Of a DNA stretch of 35,631 bases, positions 1 through 8,782 are shown one piece after another (within the stretch, counting starts at the first letter, position 1; each line of letters opens with the position of its first letter). The stretch is from NCBI GenBank assembly GCA_027452245.1, contig DAIDGW010000066.1, positions 1 through 35,631 of the forward strand, given 5' to 3'. The position numbers were made by a program, and so were the translations under genes. The stretch is from Acidobacteriaceae bacterium (GTDB lineage: Bacteria; Acidobacteriota; Terriglobia; Terriglobales; Acidobacteriaceae). The notes under the pieces were generated by a model. The model ran no database searches. It saw nothing but the letters and a program-made list of their open reading frames with translations, and was not told the DNA's origin.

Positions 1-786
1 TGGATGATGGACACCTATTCCATGCACATGCGCCAGACCGTGACCGCGGTCGTAACCGGTAAGCCAATCAATATCGGTGGATCCCGCGGACGCCGCGAAG
101 CCACGGGTCGCGGCGTGATGATCGTCTGCGACGAAGCCTGCCGCAAGCTGAATATCGACCGGCAACGCGCGCGGGTGATCGTACAAGGATTCGGCAACGT
201 TGGTTCGAATGCCGCAATGCTGATGCATGAGGCAGGATACAAGGTAATCGGCATCGCCGAAGTCGGCGGTGGCCTGTACAACAAGAACGGCATCGACATC
301 AAGACGCTGGTCGAGTTCCGTCAGAAAAATGGAACGGTGCATGGCTTCCCCGGTGCGGAAAAGTACGATCCGGCGGAGTTGCTCATCACCGACTGCGAGA
401 TCCTGATTCCCGCGGCCACGGAAAACGTAATTACCAGCCGCAACGTCGATCGCGTGAAGTGCCGTATTCTGGCTGAGGGCGCCAACGGCCCGACCACTTC
501 CGCCGCCGACGACGTCCTAAGTGACAAAGGGGTATTCGTCATTCCAGACATTCTGGCCAACGCCGGTGGGGTAACCACCTCCTATTTCGAGTGGGTGCAG
601 GATCGCCAGGGGTATTTCTGGAAAGAATCAGTCGTCAACGAACAACTGGAAACCATCATGAAGTCATCTTTCGAGGACGTGGTTCGCTATGCCGACACCC
701 ACCACGTGAATAACCGCATCGCCGCTTACATGCTGGCGATCGATCGCGTGGCGTACACCATTCGGCAGCGCGGAATTTACGCCTAG
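1..786 (+). CDS. gdhA: Glutamate dehydrogenase, C-terminal part (5' end outside window)
   Basis: NAD(P)-dependent Glu/Leu/Phe/Val dehydrogenase family; catalyses reversible oxidative deamination of glutamate to 2-oxoglutarate and ammonia. The reading frame is open from the first base, so the start lies upstream and the N-terminal dimerisation/substrate domain is missing from the window. Visible are [13 protein letters not shown], which leads into the coenzyme domain, the dinucleotide-binding loop [10 protein letters not shown], and the conserved C-terminal stretch with [19 protein letters not shown]. These fit glutamate dehydrogenase better than leucine or phenylalanine dehydrogenase. The TAG stop at 784-786 overlaps the Shine-Dalgarno sequence of the next gene, so the two are probably cotranscribed. 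Cofactor preference (NAD or NADP) cannot be settled from this part. Confidence 0.93.
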   Translation, partial: WMMDTYSMHMRQTVTAVVTGKPINIGGSRGRREATGRGVMIVCDEACRKLNIDRQRARVIVQGFGNVGSNAAMLMHEAGYKVIGIAEVGGGLYNKNGIDIKTLVEFRQKNGTVHGFPGAEKYDPAELLITDCEILIPAATENVITSRNVDRVKCRILAEGANGPTTSAADDVLSDKGVFVIPDILANAGGVTTSYFEWVQDRQGYFWKESVVNEQLETIMKSSFEDVVRYADTHHVNNRIAAYMLAIDRVAYTIRQRGIYA

Positions 787-795
787 GAGAGTTGA

Positions 796-1155
796 ATGAA
801 GATGAGCCGCATGTTGTTCGCCCACGTTTTGTTATTGGCGTGTCTCTTGTTTGCCCTGCCTGGTTCCAGTACGGCCCAGGCAGGCAGCACGATGGCGCAG
901 TCGTCCAGTGGGAAGCCGAAAGCCGCCAAGGCCGAACTGGTCGATATCAACAGCGCGACGAAAGACCAGATACAGGCTCTTCCGGGAATTGGCGATGCCT
1001 ATTCGCAGAAGATCATCGACGGTCGCCCCTACCGCACCAAACGTGATCTGCTAACGAAGAAGGTTCTTCCGCAGTCTACATACGAGCAGGTGAAGAATCT
1101 GATCATCGCGCACCACCCCAAAAACAACATGATGAACTCGTCACAATCGAAGTAG
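796..1155 (+). CDS. Secreted helix-hairpin-helix (ComEA-like) protein
   Basis: A 119-residue protein. Residues 1-28 form a signal peptide (hydrophobic LLLACLLFALPG, then STAQA), followed by a short Ser/Lys/Ala-rich linker. Residues 48-103 resemble the ComEA-type helix-hairpin-helix: VDINSATKDQIQALPGIG is the classic first half, with the GIG turn at the hairpin. In ComEA this fold binds DNA on the cell surface during uptake, but small exported HhH proteins are common and mostly uncharacterised, so a DNA-uptake role is only inference. The start is set by AGGAGA at 785-790, five bases before ATG 796. It lies 9 bases after gdhA, so likely in the same transcript. The C-terminal tail is polar (His, Asn, Ser, Lys). 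Confidence 0.85.
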   Translation: MKMSRMLFAHVLLLACLLFALPGSSTAQAGSTMAQSSSGKPKAAKAELVDINSATKDQIQALPGIGDAYSQKIIDGRPYRTKRDLLTKKVLPQSTYEQVKNLIIAHHPKNNMMNSSQSK

Positions 1156-1302
1156 CGGCGTTGCGATCCGTAAGCCGAGCGCCGCTATCCTGCCCACTGG
1201 AGAATCCTTGCTGGCACCGCAACAGCGCGCTCCCTGTCGGAGCGAACCGGGCATCTGTAATCAGTCCACAGCATTCGACATTGAACCTGAAGTTTCACAA
1301 CT

Positions 1303-1344
1303 GGCGGAGCGTGCTGTACCTCCGAGCACATTCGAGTCTCCGCC
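1303..1344 (+). promoter_or_regulatory. Two-part hairpin in the leader of the M13 peptidase gene
   Basis: The outer stem GGCGGAG (1303-1309) pairs perfectly with CTCCGCC (1338-1344). Inside it GTGCT (1311-1315) pairs with AGCAC (1325-1329) around a 9-base loop. The structure ends two bases before the ribosome binding site GGAAAGG (1346-1352) of the gene starting at 1363. It could affect translation initiation or mRNA stability; function is inferred only from position. The rest of 1156-1302 shows no gene; a 7-bp inverted repeat (1154-1160 with 1180-1186) at the end of the preceding gene has no T tract. Confidence 0.4.
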
Positions 1345-1362
1345 CGGAAAGGTTGCGACTGT

Positions 1363-3429
1363 ATGAAATTCACTACAAAGTTGGCCGCCCTCGCAAGCAT
1401 GCTCATTCTTGTCTTCCCATTGCTTGAGTTCGCGCAATCGGCCGACCACACAGCCCGGCATGGGATCGCCGTCGCGAACATGGATCGCTCGATTAAGCCC
1501 GGCGATAACTTCTATGAGTACGCGAACGGCGACTGGTTGAAGCAGACGAAAATCCCTCCCGATCGTGCGGCCGTTGGCGTGTTCAGCCTGCTGGACGACA
1601 AAGCCAACCAGCAAACCCAGACACTGATCCAGGATGTCGCCAAGTCAAAGTCCCCTGCAGGATCAAATCAAGAGAAGATCGCGAATTTCTACGAATCCTA
1701 CATGAACGAAGCAGCGATCGAAAAAAGGGGCCTCGATCCGCTACGTCCGCAGTTGCAAGCCATCAGCGCAATCAAAGACAAGCGTGAACTCGCCCGGGCG
1801 TTGGGAGAGTCGCTCCGCGCCGATGTTGATCCGCTCAATAACACCAACTTCCATACAATGAATTTATTTGGCATTTGGGTGAGTCCGGGATTTGAAGATC
1901 CCGAGCATTACCATCCTTACCTGCTGCAAGGTGGGCTCGCATTGCCCACTCGCGATTACTACCTGGCGGACAATCCAAAAATGCGCGATGTGCGCACCAA
2001 GTATCAGGCGCACGTAGCGAAGATGCTTGAACTGGCGGGCTTCAATGATTCCGCCGCACGCGCCGCCAGGATCGTGGAACTGGAGCACTCCATTGCCGAG
2101 AATCATTTGACCCTGGCGGAGAACGAGGACGTCCATAAAGCGAATAATCCCTGGACGCAAGCTGATTTTGCGGCAAAAGCTCCCGGGCTGGATTGGACCG
2201 AATACTTTAACGGAGCAGGTCTCGCGCAGCAGAAGAGCTTCATCGTTTGGCAGCCGACGGCATTCGCTGGAGAGTCGGCGCTGGTCGCCTCGCTTCCGCT
2301 CGATACCTGGAAAGACTGGCTTTCTTATCACTTGATCGAGCAATACGCCATCGTGCTTCCAAAGAGGTTCGCAGACGAACATTTCGCGTTATACGGCGAG
2401 ACGCTCACTGGCACCAGTACGCAGCGGCCAAGATGGCAGCGCGGGGTCATGCTGGTGAATGCATTCCTCGGTGATGCCGTTGGCCAAATCTATGCCAAGC
2501 GCTATTTCTCGCCGGAAGCAAAGGCGAAGATGCAGCAGATGGTGGCCAACGAAATCGCAGTCTATGAGAAACGCCTCGAGGCGCTCACCTGGATGGCGCC
2601 TTCCACCAAGGCCGAAGCGGAGGCCAAGCTGAAGGCGCTGTATGTCGGCGTTGGATATCCCGAGACCTGGCGCGATTACTCGAAGTATGAAGTCAGACCT
2701 GACGACGCTTTCGGGGACGTCTGGCGCGGGCGCCTGTTCGATTATCACTATGAAATCGACCGCCTCGGAGGCACAGTCAACAGGCACGAGTGGTCGATGA
2801 CACCCCAGACCGTGAATGCAGTGAACCTTCCGCTGCAAAATGCATTGAACTTCCCGGCCGCAATCTTGCAGCCTCCGTTCTTTGATCCAAAAGCACCGGC
2901 AGCGGCGAACTACGGCGCAATCGGTTCGGTGATGGGACACGAGATCAGCCACACGTTCGATACCGAAGGCAGTACCTTCGACGCACAAGGACGCCTGCGC
3001 AACTGGTGGACTCCCGAAGATCTGGCGCACTTCGGGAAATCCACGCAACAACTAGCCAAGCAATACGACACTTATCAACCGTTTCCGGACCTGCACGTGA
3101 ATGGTGAGCAGACGCTGGCGGAGGACATTGCGGATTTAGCCGGAATTCGAGCCGCCTACGACAGCTTTCATGCTTCGCTGAATGGCGCCGCCGCACCTGT
3201 ACAGGATGGATTCACCGGCGACCAGCAGTTCTTCATTGCATTCGGGCAAAATTGGGCGACCAAAGTCAGGGAACAGGCATTACGCCAGCAAGTCCTGACC
3301 GATCCGCATGCTCCGGGGCAATACCGCGCGGAAACGGTGCGCAATGTCGATGCGTGGTATAAGGCGTTTGACGTGAAGCCGGGCAAGACGCTCTATCTTG
3401 CTCCCGATGATCGGGTGCACATCTGGTAG
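1363..3429 (+). CDS. M13 family zinc metallopeptidase (neprilysin/PepO type), exported
   Basis: 688 residues, the normal length for bacterial M13 endopeptidases (PepO, neprilysin relatives), which cut oligopeptides. An N-terminal hydrophobic segment (about residues 7-25, ending FAQSA) looks like a signal peptide, so the enzyme should act in the periplasm or outside. The N-terminal M13 domain begins with the typical DRSIKPGDNFYEYANGDWL. The catalytic domain carries the zinc motif HEISH (His526, Glu527, His530) and the second motif EDIAD (Glu587 as third ligand, Asp591). The usual substrate-binding NAxY segment upstream reads NAVN here, followed by the conserved FPAAILQPPFF. The start is ATG 1363 with GGAAAGG eleven bases upstream. 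It probably supplies amino acids from peptides, which fits the catabolic genes around it. Confidence 0.95.
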   Translation: MKFTTKLAALASMLILVFPLLEFAQSADHTARHGIAVANMDRSIKPGDNFYEYANGDWLKQTKIPPDRAAVGVFSLLDDKANQQTQTLIQDVAKSKSPAGSNQEKIANFYESYMNEAAIEKRGLDPLRPQLQAISAIKDKRELARALGESLRADVDPLNNTNFHTMNLFGIWVSPGFEDPEHYHPYLLQGGLALPTRDYYLADNPKMRDVRTKYQAHVAKMLELAGFNDSAARAARIVELEHSIAENHLTLAENEDVHKANNPWTQADFAAKAPGLDWTEYFNGAGLAQQKSFIVWQPTAFAGESALVASLPLDTWKDWLSYHLIEQYAIVLPKRFADEHFALYGETLTGTSTQRPRWQRGVMLVNAFLGDAVGQIYAKRYFSPEAKAKMQQMVANEIAVYEKRLEALTWMAPSTKAEAEAKLKALYVGVGYPETWRDYSKYEVRPDDAFGDVWRGRLFDYHYEIDRLGGTVNRHEWSMTPQTVNAVNLPLQNALNFPAAILQPPFFDPKAPAAANYGAIGSVMGHEISHTFDTEGSTFDAQGRLRNWWTPEDLAHFGKSTQQLAKQYDTYQPFPDLHVNGEQTLAEDIADLAGIRAAYDSFHASLNGAAAPVQDGFTGDQQFFIAFGQNWATKVREQALRQQVLTDPHAPGQYRAETVRNVDAWYKAFDVKPGKTLYLAPDDRVHIW

Positions 3430-3436
3430 GCGGCAG

Positions 3437-3445
3437 TGCTACAAT
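3437..3445 (+). promoter_or_regulatory. Candidate extended -10 promoter for tdh
   Basis: TGCTACAAT is an extended -10 (TGn plus TACAAT) eight bases after the M13 peptidase stop. No good -35 is visible, as is usual for extended -10 promoters. Transcription would begin near 3452 and give a leader of about 68 bases containing the hairpin at 3463-3494. Seen by eye only. Confidence 0.35.
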
Positions 3446-3462
3446 CGTCCGTTTGCTTTCGG

Positions 3463-3494
3463 GGTTCCGCGGGCCGACAATTGTCCGTGGAACC
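3463..3494 (+). promoter_or_regulatory. Hairpin between M13 peptidase gene and tdh (leader or terminator)
   Basis: GGTTCCGCGG (3463-3472) pairs with CCGTGGAACC (3485-3494), ten pairs including one G-U. The loop and stem edge contain the palindrome GACAATTGTC (3476-3485). AT-rich TTAATTTA follows, but no true run of T. It could end transcription of the M13 gene or, given the extended -10 just upstream, be part of the tdh leader. Confidence 0.4.
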
Positions 3495-3519
3495 TTAATT
3501 TATGTGAGGTCCTAATAAC

Positions 3520-4572
3520 ATGCCGACAAGCATGCTGGCCGTTATGAAGCCGACGTCCGCTCCGGGCGCTGAGGTTCGCGAAGTCAAAATTCCCACTTTT
3601 GGACGCACCGACGTCCTGGTCAAAGTCAAAGTTGCCTCGATTTGCGGCACCGATCTGCACATCTACAACTGGGATCGATGGGCGCAGAACCGAATTCATC
3701 CCCCGCTCATTCCCGGGCACGAATTCTGCGGAGAAGTAGTAGCTTTCGGTGATGAAGTCACCAGCGTGAAGGAAGGCGATTTCGTTTCCGCCGAAATGCA
3801 CGTGGCCTGCGGCAAATGCCTGCAATGCCGCACCGGCGAAGCTCACATCTGCCAAAACGTCAAGATCATCGGCGTCGATGCCGACGGCGCCTTCGCCGAG
3901 TACGTCGTCATCCCCGAATCCAATATCTGGAAACTCGATCCGGCGATTCCGCTGGAATATGCCTCCATCCTCGACCCTTTGGGCAATGCGGTGCACACCG
4001 TGCTGGCAGGAGACATTGCCGCGAAATCGGTGGCCATCACGGGTTGCGGCCCCATAGGACTGTTTTCGATCGCGGTAGCCAGAGCCTGCGGAGCCACTTC
4101 CATATTTGCCATTGAAGTGAACGAGCATCGCGCAGCCATCGCGCGTCAGATGAAGGCCGATTACGTATTGAATCCCGCCAAGGAAGACGTGCGCGCCGTG
4201 GTGGCCGAACGAACAGGAGGCCAGGGCGTCGATGTGGTGCTCGAAATGGCCGGGCATCCCGACTCGATTCGAAGCGCCTTCGACATTGTTCGCCGCGGCG
4301 GAAGGATTTCCCTCCTGGGCCTCACCTCCAAGCCAATCTCGCTGAACTTCTCCGAAGACATCATTTTCAAAGGCATCACGGTGCAAGGCATCAATGGACG
4401 CCGCATGTACCAGACCTGGTACCAGATGACCGCGCTGCTCAAAGCCGGGAAGCTCGATTTGCACCCGGTGATCACCGACCGCATGTCGATGAAAGACTTT
4501 CCCAAAGCCATGGAGCGGCTAACGACCGGCGAAGCCAGCAAGATTCTGGTGTATCCCAACGGAGTGAGATAG
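3520..4572 (+). CDS. tdh: L-threonine 3-dehydrogenase
   Basis: 350-residue zinc-dependent medium-chain alcohol dehydrogenase that oxidises L-threonine to 2-amino-3-oxobutanoate with NAD+. Catalytic zinc ligands are visible: Cys42 in ICGTDLH, and His67-Glu68 in GHEFCGEV. The structural zinc lobe has four cysteines (Cys97, 100, 103, 111). The Rossmann loop GCGPIGLFS starts near residue 175. The segment HIYNWDRWAQ after Cys42 is typical of threonine dehydrogenase rather than other family members such as sorbitol dehydrogenase. ATG 3520 is preceded by GAGGT (3506-3510). Kbl, the next enzyme of the pathway, follows 228 bases downstream, which makes the assignment firm. It is cytosolic and tetrameric in known members. 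Confidence 0.96.
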   Translation: MPTSMLAVMKPTSAPGAEVREVKIPTFGRTDVLVKVKVASICGTDLHIYNWDRWAQNRIHPPLIPGHEFCGEVVAFGDEVTSVKEGDFVSAEMHVACGKCLQCRTGEAHICQNVKIIGVDADGAFAEYVVIPESNIWKLDPAIPLEYASILDPLGNAVHTVLAGDIAAKSVAITGCGPIGLFSIAVARACGATSIFAIEVNEHRAAIARQMKADYVLNPAKEDVRAVVAERTGGQGVDVVLEMAGHPDSIRSAFDIVRRGGRISLLGLTSKPISLNFSEDIIFKGITVQGINGRRMYQTWYQMTALLKAGKLDLHPVITDRMSMKDFPKAMERLTTGEASKILVYPNGVR

Positions 4573-4578
4573 CGTGGC

Positions 4579-4596
4579 GCGGGCGCCCTCGCCCGC
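4579..4596 (+). terminator. Hairpin after tdh, possible terminator
   Basis: GCGGGCG (4579-4585) and CGCCCGC (4590-4596) form a perfect 7-bp stem with a CCCT loop, starting seven bases after the tdh stop. TATTCT follows, a weak T tract. Such a GC-rich stem may also be a dispersed intergenic repeat. The remaining bases up to 4800 show no convincing gene; TAGAAT at 4776-4781 could be the -10 of kbl. Confidence 0.4.
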
Positions 4597-4800
4597 TATT
4601 CTCGCCCTGCGAAATGACACAAGGGTCAATCTGAGCACCGTAGAATTGAAAACCGGGAAGCCCATGACCTTCTGTTGTGAGCCGTAGCTGGCAAATCTTC
4701 ACCCGCTACCGCGACTTCGACCTCTATGCACGCATTCTTCACATCGACTGAATGCCCAGGAACGCAACGCTGAGCTAGAATCGAAACGACAGGCGCATTT

Positions 4801-6015
4801 ATGACCACTGCAACCCGCACCAACCCGCTTTCTTATCTCACCGAGCAAATCAACGAACTTAAGGCCAAAGGCACGCACTTCAAACTGCGCGTGCTTGAGG
4901 ACAAGCAGGCACCCGTCTGCACCTTCGACGGAAAGAAAGTCATCAATCTCGCTTCGAACAATTATTTGGGACTGACCACGCATCCCAAGCTGCGCGAAGC
5001 CGCGCTCGAAGCCACCCGCAAATACGGTGTCGGATCGGGCGCGGTCCGCACCATTGCCGGCACCATGAAGATCCACATGGAACTGGAAGAGAAAATTGCG
5101 CACTTCAAAAATGTTGAAGCGTGCGTGGTGTTCCAATCTGGATTCGCCGCCAATGCGGGTACCGTCTCGGCAATTCTGGGCAAGGAGGATTTCATCATCT
5201 CCGACGCCTTGAACCACGCCTCGATCATCGATGGAGCCCGTCTCTCCCGAGCCAAGATTCTCGTTTTCGAGCACAAGAACATGGCGCAGGCGGAAGAGAA
5301 ACTCGCCAGCGTGAAGAACGAGCCCGGTAAAAAGCTGCTGATCACCGACGGCGTTTTCTCCATGGACGGTGACATTGGCCCACTTCCGGCGCTGTGCGAT
5401 CTTGCCGAAAAGTACGGTGCGATCATGATGGTCGACGACGCGCACGCCTCGGGCGTCCTTGGCCGCAACGGCCGCGGCACCATCGATCACTTCAAGATGC
5501 ACGGCCGCGTCGATATCCAGGTTGGCACGCTGTCGAAAGCCATCGGTGCGCTCGGCGGATACGTCTGCGGAACCCGCGATCTGATCGACTTTCTGTATCA
5601 CCGAGCTCGGCCGTTCCTGTTCTCGACCTCGCATCCGCCGTCCGTGGCGGCCACCTGCATCGCCGCTTTCGACGTGCTGGAACAAGAACCGGAGCGCATG
5701 GAAAAACTGTGGGAGAACACTCGATTTTGGAAGAAGGAACTTGGCCTGCTCGGGTTCGACATCGGCGGCCGGACCACTCCTGCGAGTGAAACGCCCATCA
5801 CGCCGATCATCATTGGCGATGGCAGGCTCACCATGGACTTCTCGCGCGAACTGTTCAAAGAGGGTGTGTTTGGAACCGGTATTGCATTCCCAACCGTTCC
5901 CGAGGGCAAAGCCCGCATTCGCACCATCATGACAGCCACCCACACGCAAGACGAACTCCAGCAGGCGCTCGATGTATTGAAGCGCGTGGGGAAGCGAATG
6001 GCGATCCTGCAGTAG
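4801..6015 (+). CDS. kbl: Glycine C-acetyltransferase (2-amino-3-ketobutyrate CoA ligase)
   Basis: 404-residue PLP enzyme of the alpha-oxoamine synthase family; it cleaves 2-amino-3-oxobutanoate with CoA to glycine and acetyl-CoA. The Schiff-base lysine is Lys246 in TLSKAIGALGGY, almost the same position as in the E. coli enzyme. Other family marks are NNYLGLTTHP near residue 55, GSGAVRTIAGT near 79, and the PLP-contact DDAHASGVLG. Close relatives (BioF, HemA-type ALAS, SPT) share the fold, but the strong match to KBL-specific stretches and the upstream tdh decide the call. ATG 4801 begins the conserved N-terminus; the upstream AGG at 4791-4793 is a modest Shine-Dalgarno. With Tdh it forms the threonine-to-glycine degradation pathway. 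Confidence 0.96.
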   Translation: MTTATRTNPLSYLTEQINELKAKGTHFKLRVLEDKQAPVCTFDGKKVINLASNNYLGLTTHPKLREAALEATRKYGVGSGAVRTIAGTMKIHMELEEKIAHFKNVEACVVFQSGFAANAGTVSAILGKEDFIISDALNHASIIDGARLSRAKILVFEHKNMAQAEEKLASVKNEPGKKLLITDGVFSMDGDIGPLPALCDLAEKYGAIMMVDDAHASGVLGRNGRGTIDHFKMHGRVDIQVGTLSKAIGALGGYVCGTRDLIDFLYHRARPFLFSTSHPPSVAATCIAAFDVLEQEPERMEKLWENTRFWKKELGLLGFDIGGRTTPASETPITPIIIGDGRLTMDFSRELFKEGVFGTGIAFPTVPEGKARIRTIMTATHTQDELQQALDVLKRVGKRMAILQ

Positions 6016-6083
6016 TGGAGAATTGTTGGTAAGAGAAGGGGTCGACCTTCCAGCTCGCACGGCTCCTTCTGAGGCAAATCAAC

Positions 6084-7556
6084 GTGTCGGACCCAAAATC
6101 ATTTCATATGACGGCGGAGGAGTTCCGCCGCAACGGCTATGCCCTGATCGACTGGATCGCGGATTATCATGCGCGCGTGGAATCGTTTCCGGTCCTCTCG
6201 CAGGTAAAACCCGGCGAGGTTCGGGCTTCTCTGCCCGCGCATCCGCCGGCACAGCCCGAATCATTCGAGTCGCTGCTCAAGGATGTTGAACGCGTCATTT
6301 TGCCGGGCGTGACCCACTGGCAATCCCCGAATTTCTTCGCTTATTTTCCATGCAATGCCTCGGGACCCGGAATTCTGGGTGACCTTTTGTCATCTGGACT
6401 CGGTGTGCAAGGGATGTTGTGGTCCACCAGCCCGGCCTGCACAGAACTGGAAACCCACGTACTTGATTGGCTGGTTGGAATGCTCGCCCTGCCTGCAAAG
6501 TTTCTTTCCACCAGCACCGGCGGCGGAGTCATTCAGGACACAGCGTCGAGCGCAGCGTTATGCGCCTTGCTCGCAGCCCGGGAACGCGCTACCAACTACG
6601 CGAGCAATAAAAAAGGCTGCGATGGGCGTGTGATCGCTTACTGCTCGACGCAAACGCATTCGTCGCTGCAGAAAGCGGCGATGATTGCTGGCATCGGAAC
6701 GGACAACCTGCGCTTGATTGAAGTCGACGAAAAGTTCGCCATGCGTCCAGAGGCGCTCGCGAGACAGATCGAAGCCGACAAAAACGCTGGCCTCCTTCCC
6801 GCATTCGTATGCGCGACGGTCGGCACGACGTCTTCGAACGCCATGGATCCACTGCCGGCAATCGGCAAAATCTGCCGCGAGCATGGCCTCTGGATGCACG
6901 TCGATGCGGCGATGTCAGGAACGGCGGCGCTTTGCCCCGAGTTCCGGCACTTTCAGAACGGACTCGAATTCGGCGACAGTTACAACTTCAATCCGCATAA
7001 GTGGATGTTCACCAACTTCGACTGCAACTGCTTCTGGGTGGCGGATCGCAAGGCCTTGATTCAAACTTTGAGCATTCTGCCGGAATACCTGCGCAATCAG
7101 GCTACGGAATCTGGAGCCGTGATCGATTATCGCGACTGGCACATCCAACTCGGCCGGCGATTCCGGTCGCTCAAACTATGGTTTGTGATCCGGCATTACG
7201 GCGTCGAAGGATTGCAGTACCACATTCGCGAGCACGTGCGATTAGCGCAGGAGTTCGCCCGCTGGGTTGGCAAAGATCAGCGTTTTGAATTGGCCGCGCC
7301 GGTTCCGCTCAATCTGGTGTGTTTCCGCCACAGGGCCGGCGACGAAGCCAACCAGACCATCATGGACCGGCTGAACTGCAGTGGAGATCTTTTCCTGACG
7401 CACACGAAGCTGAATGGGAAGCTCACGCTGCGCCTGTGCATCGGTCAGACGCACACCGAACAGCGTCACGTGGAGAATGCGTGGAAGAGAATATGCGAGG
7501 AAGCCGCGAAGCTCACATCCGCCAAAGCACAACGGGATACAACAGCTCCTGCTTAG
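6084..7556 (+). CDS. PLP-dependent group II amino acid decarboxylase (aromatic-L-amino-acid type)
   Basis: 490 residues, matching aromatic-L-amino-acid decarboxylases (tyrosine, phenylalanine, tryptophan or DOPA). It begins [15 protein letters not shown], typical of this family's N-terminus. PLP lysine is Lys306 in FNPHKWM; the aspartate holding the PLP ring nitrogen is in HVDAAMSG; the cofactor-stacking histidine is in THSSLQKAA. The [14 protein letters not shown] loop matches the family. The product would be a trace amine plus CO2, but substrate cannot be read from the sequence. The start is GTG 6084, with GAGG at 6071-6074 upstream; the next in-frame ATG would trim eight residues. It lies 68 bases after kbl and may be cotranscribed. 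Its TAG stop overlaps the convergent thiolase stop by four bases. Confidence 0.9.
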   Translation: MSDPKSFHMTAEEFRRNGYALIDWIADYHARVESFPVLSQVKPGEVRASLPAHPPAQPESFESLLKDVERVILPGVTHWQSPNFFAYFPCNASGPGILGDLLSSGLGVQGMLWSTSPACTELETHVLDWLVGMLALPAKFLSTSTGGGVIQDTASSAALCALLAARERATNYASNKKGCDGRVIAYCSTQTHSSLQKAAMIAGIGTDNLRLIEVDEKFAMRPEALARQIEADKNAGLLPAFVCATVGTTSSNAMDPLPAIGKICREHGLWMHVDAAMSGTAALCPEFRHFQNGLEFGDSYNFNPHKWMFTNFDCNCFWVADRKALIQTLSILPEYLRNQATESGAVIDYRDWHIQLGRRFRSLKLWFVIRHYGVEGLQYHIREHVRLAQEFARWVGKDQRFELAAPVPLNLVCFRHRAGDEANQTIMDRLNCSGDLFLTHTKLNGKLTLRLCIGQTHTEQRHVENAWKRICEEAAKLTSAKAQRDTTAPA

Positions 7557-8731
7557 TTCAGGTTCTCAAAGATTCCCGCCGCGCCCATGCCACCGCCAAC
7601 GCACATCGTCACCATTCCATAGCGCCCATTGCGGCGCTTCAGTTCGCGGATCACCGTTGCTGTCAGCTTGGCGCCCGTGCATCCCAGCGGATGACCCAGC
7701 GCGATTGCGCCGCCGTTCGGATTGACTTTCGCAGCGTCTAACCCCGCTTCTTGGATCACGGCCAGTGATTGTGCCGCGAAAGCCTCGTTTAATTCGATCA
7801 CGTCGATATCGCTGAGCCTCAACCCGGCCATCTTAAGAGCTTTCGGAATTGCGAATACGGGGCCAAGTCCCATCTCCTCCGGCTTGTATCCGGCTGTCGC
7901 GAACGAAATGTATCGCGCGAGCGGCTTAATGCCCAGGCTCTGTGCGCGCTCCGCCGACATCACGACGGCGGCGGCGGCGCCATCCGACATCTGCGACGAG
8001 TTGCCGGCAGTAACCGTGCCTTTGACATGAAAAGCGGGCTTGAGTGACGACAGAGCTTCAATCGAAGTATCGGCGCGCGGCCCCTCATCGACTTTGAACG
8101 TGATTTCGTGCTTCTTCGGCTTCGATCCGTTCGGCGCCGTGAAGCTTACCGGCACGGCAACAACTTCATCATCGAACCTGCCAGCCTGAATTGCCGCGAT
8201 CGCCTTCTGATGGCTCTGCAGCGAAAATTCGTCAGACTGCTCACGAGTAATATTGAAACGCTGCGCCAGGCGCTCGGCAGTCAGGCCCATTGACAGATAC
8301 GCCCCGGGATAGTTATCGACCAGCCACGGATTGGGTGAAATCTTGTGGCCGCCCATCGGAATCATCGACATCGACTCCGTCCCGCCGGCAACGATTACGT
8401 CGGCACCTCCGGCCATGATGCGCTCCGCAGCCATTGCAATCGATTGCAGTCCCGACGAGCAGAAGCGGTTAATGGTCAGCGCAGAAACTTCCGCCGGCAG
8501 CCCGGCGCGAAGCGAGGCAATACGCGCCACGTTCATTCCCTGCTCCGCTTCCGGCATGGCGCAGCCCAGGATCACATCTTCAATCTGCTTGGGATCAAGT
8601 TGCGGCACGCGCTCAAGAGCGCCTTTGATCGCGATGGCGGCAAGCTCATCGGGACGTGTAGCCCGAAGTGTTCCCTTAAAGGCGCGGCCCACTGGCGTTC
8701 GAACGGACGAGGCAATGATTACTTCTTTCAT
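7553..8731 (-). CDS. fadA: Acetyl-CoA acyltransferase (thiolase)
   Basis: 392-residue thiolase. The nucleophile is Cys91 in NRFCSSGLQ; His347 in GHPLGCTGA and Cys377 in [10 protein letters not shown] complete the active site. It performs the last beta-oxidation step (3-ketoacyl-CoA plus CoA to acyl-CoA and acetyl-CoA); an acetoacetyl-CoA thiolase (biosynthetic) role cannot be ruled out by sequence alone. Linkage to the FadN-like gene upstream on the same strand favours beta-oxidation, as in the fadN-fadA pair of Bacillus. AGGAAA lies a few bases before the ATG. The start is 51 bases after the DUF3455 gene, so one transcript is likely. The TAA stop overlaps the decarboxylase stop tail-to-tail. 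Confidence 0.92.
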   Translation of the reverse strand: MKEVIIASSVRTPVGRAFKGTLRATRPDELAAIAIKGALERVPQLDPKQIEDVILGCAMPEAEQGMNVARIASLRAGLPAEVSALTINRFCSSGLQSIAMAAERIMAGGADVIVAGGTESMSMIPMGGHKISPNPWLVDNYPGAYLSMGLTAERLAQRFNITREQSDEFSLQSHQKAIAAIQAGRFDDEVVAVPVSFTAPNGSKPKKHEITFKVDEGPRADTSIEALSSLKPAFHVKGTVTAGNSSQMSDGAAAAVVMSAERAQSLGIKPLARYISFATAGYKPEEMGLGPVFAIPKALKMAGLRLSDIDVIELNEAFAAQSLAVIQEAGLDAAKVNPNGGAIALGHPLGCTGAKLTATVIRELKRRNGRYGMVTMCVGGGMGAAGIFENLN

Positions 8732-8782
8732 AGCTTTTCCTATCTACTTCAGATTCGAAGATAGTTTGCTTCGATTCACCGG

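Noticed and set aside
3439-4464. Minus-strand ORF opposite tdh
   Set aside because: Shadow of tdh; translation shows no family features.
4573-4800. Small gene between tdh and kbl
   Set aside because: Short ORFs there have no ribosome binding site or protein-like composition; the gap is regulatory at most.
4699-6060. Long minus-strand ORF (453 codons) opposite kbl
   Set aside because: No recognisable domain or composition of a real protein; kbl on the plus strand is certain. High-GC codon bias creates such antisense frames.
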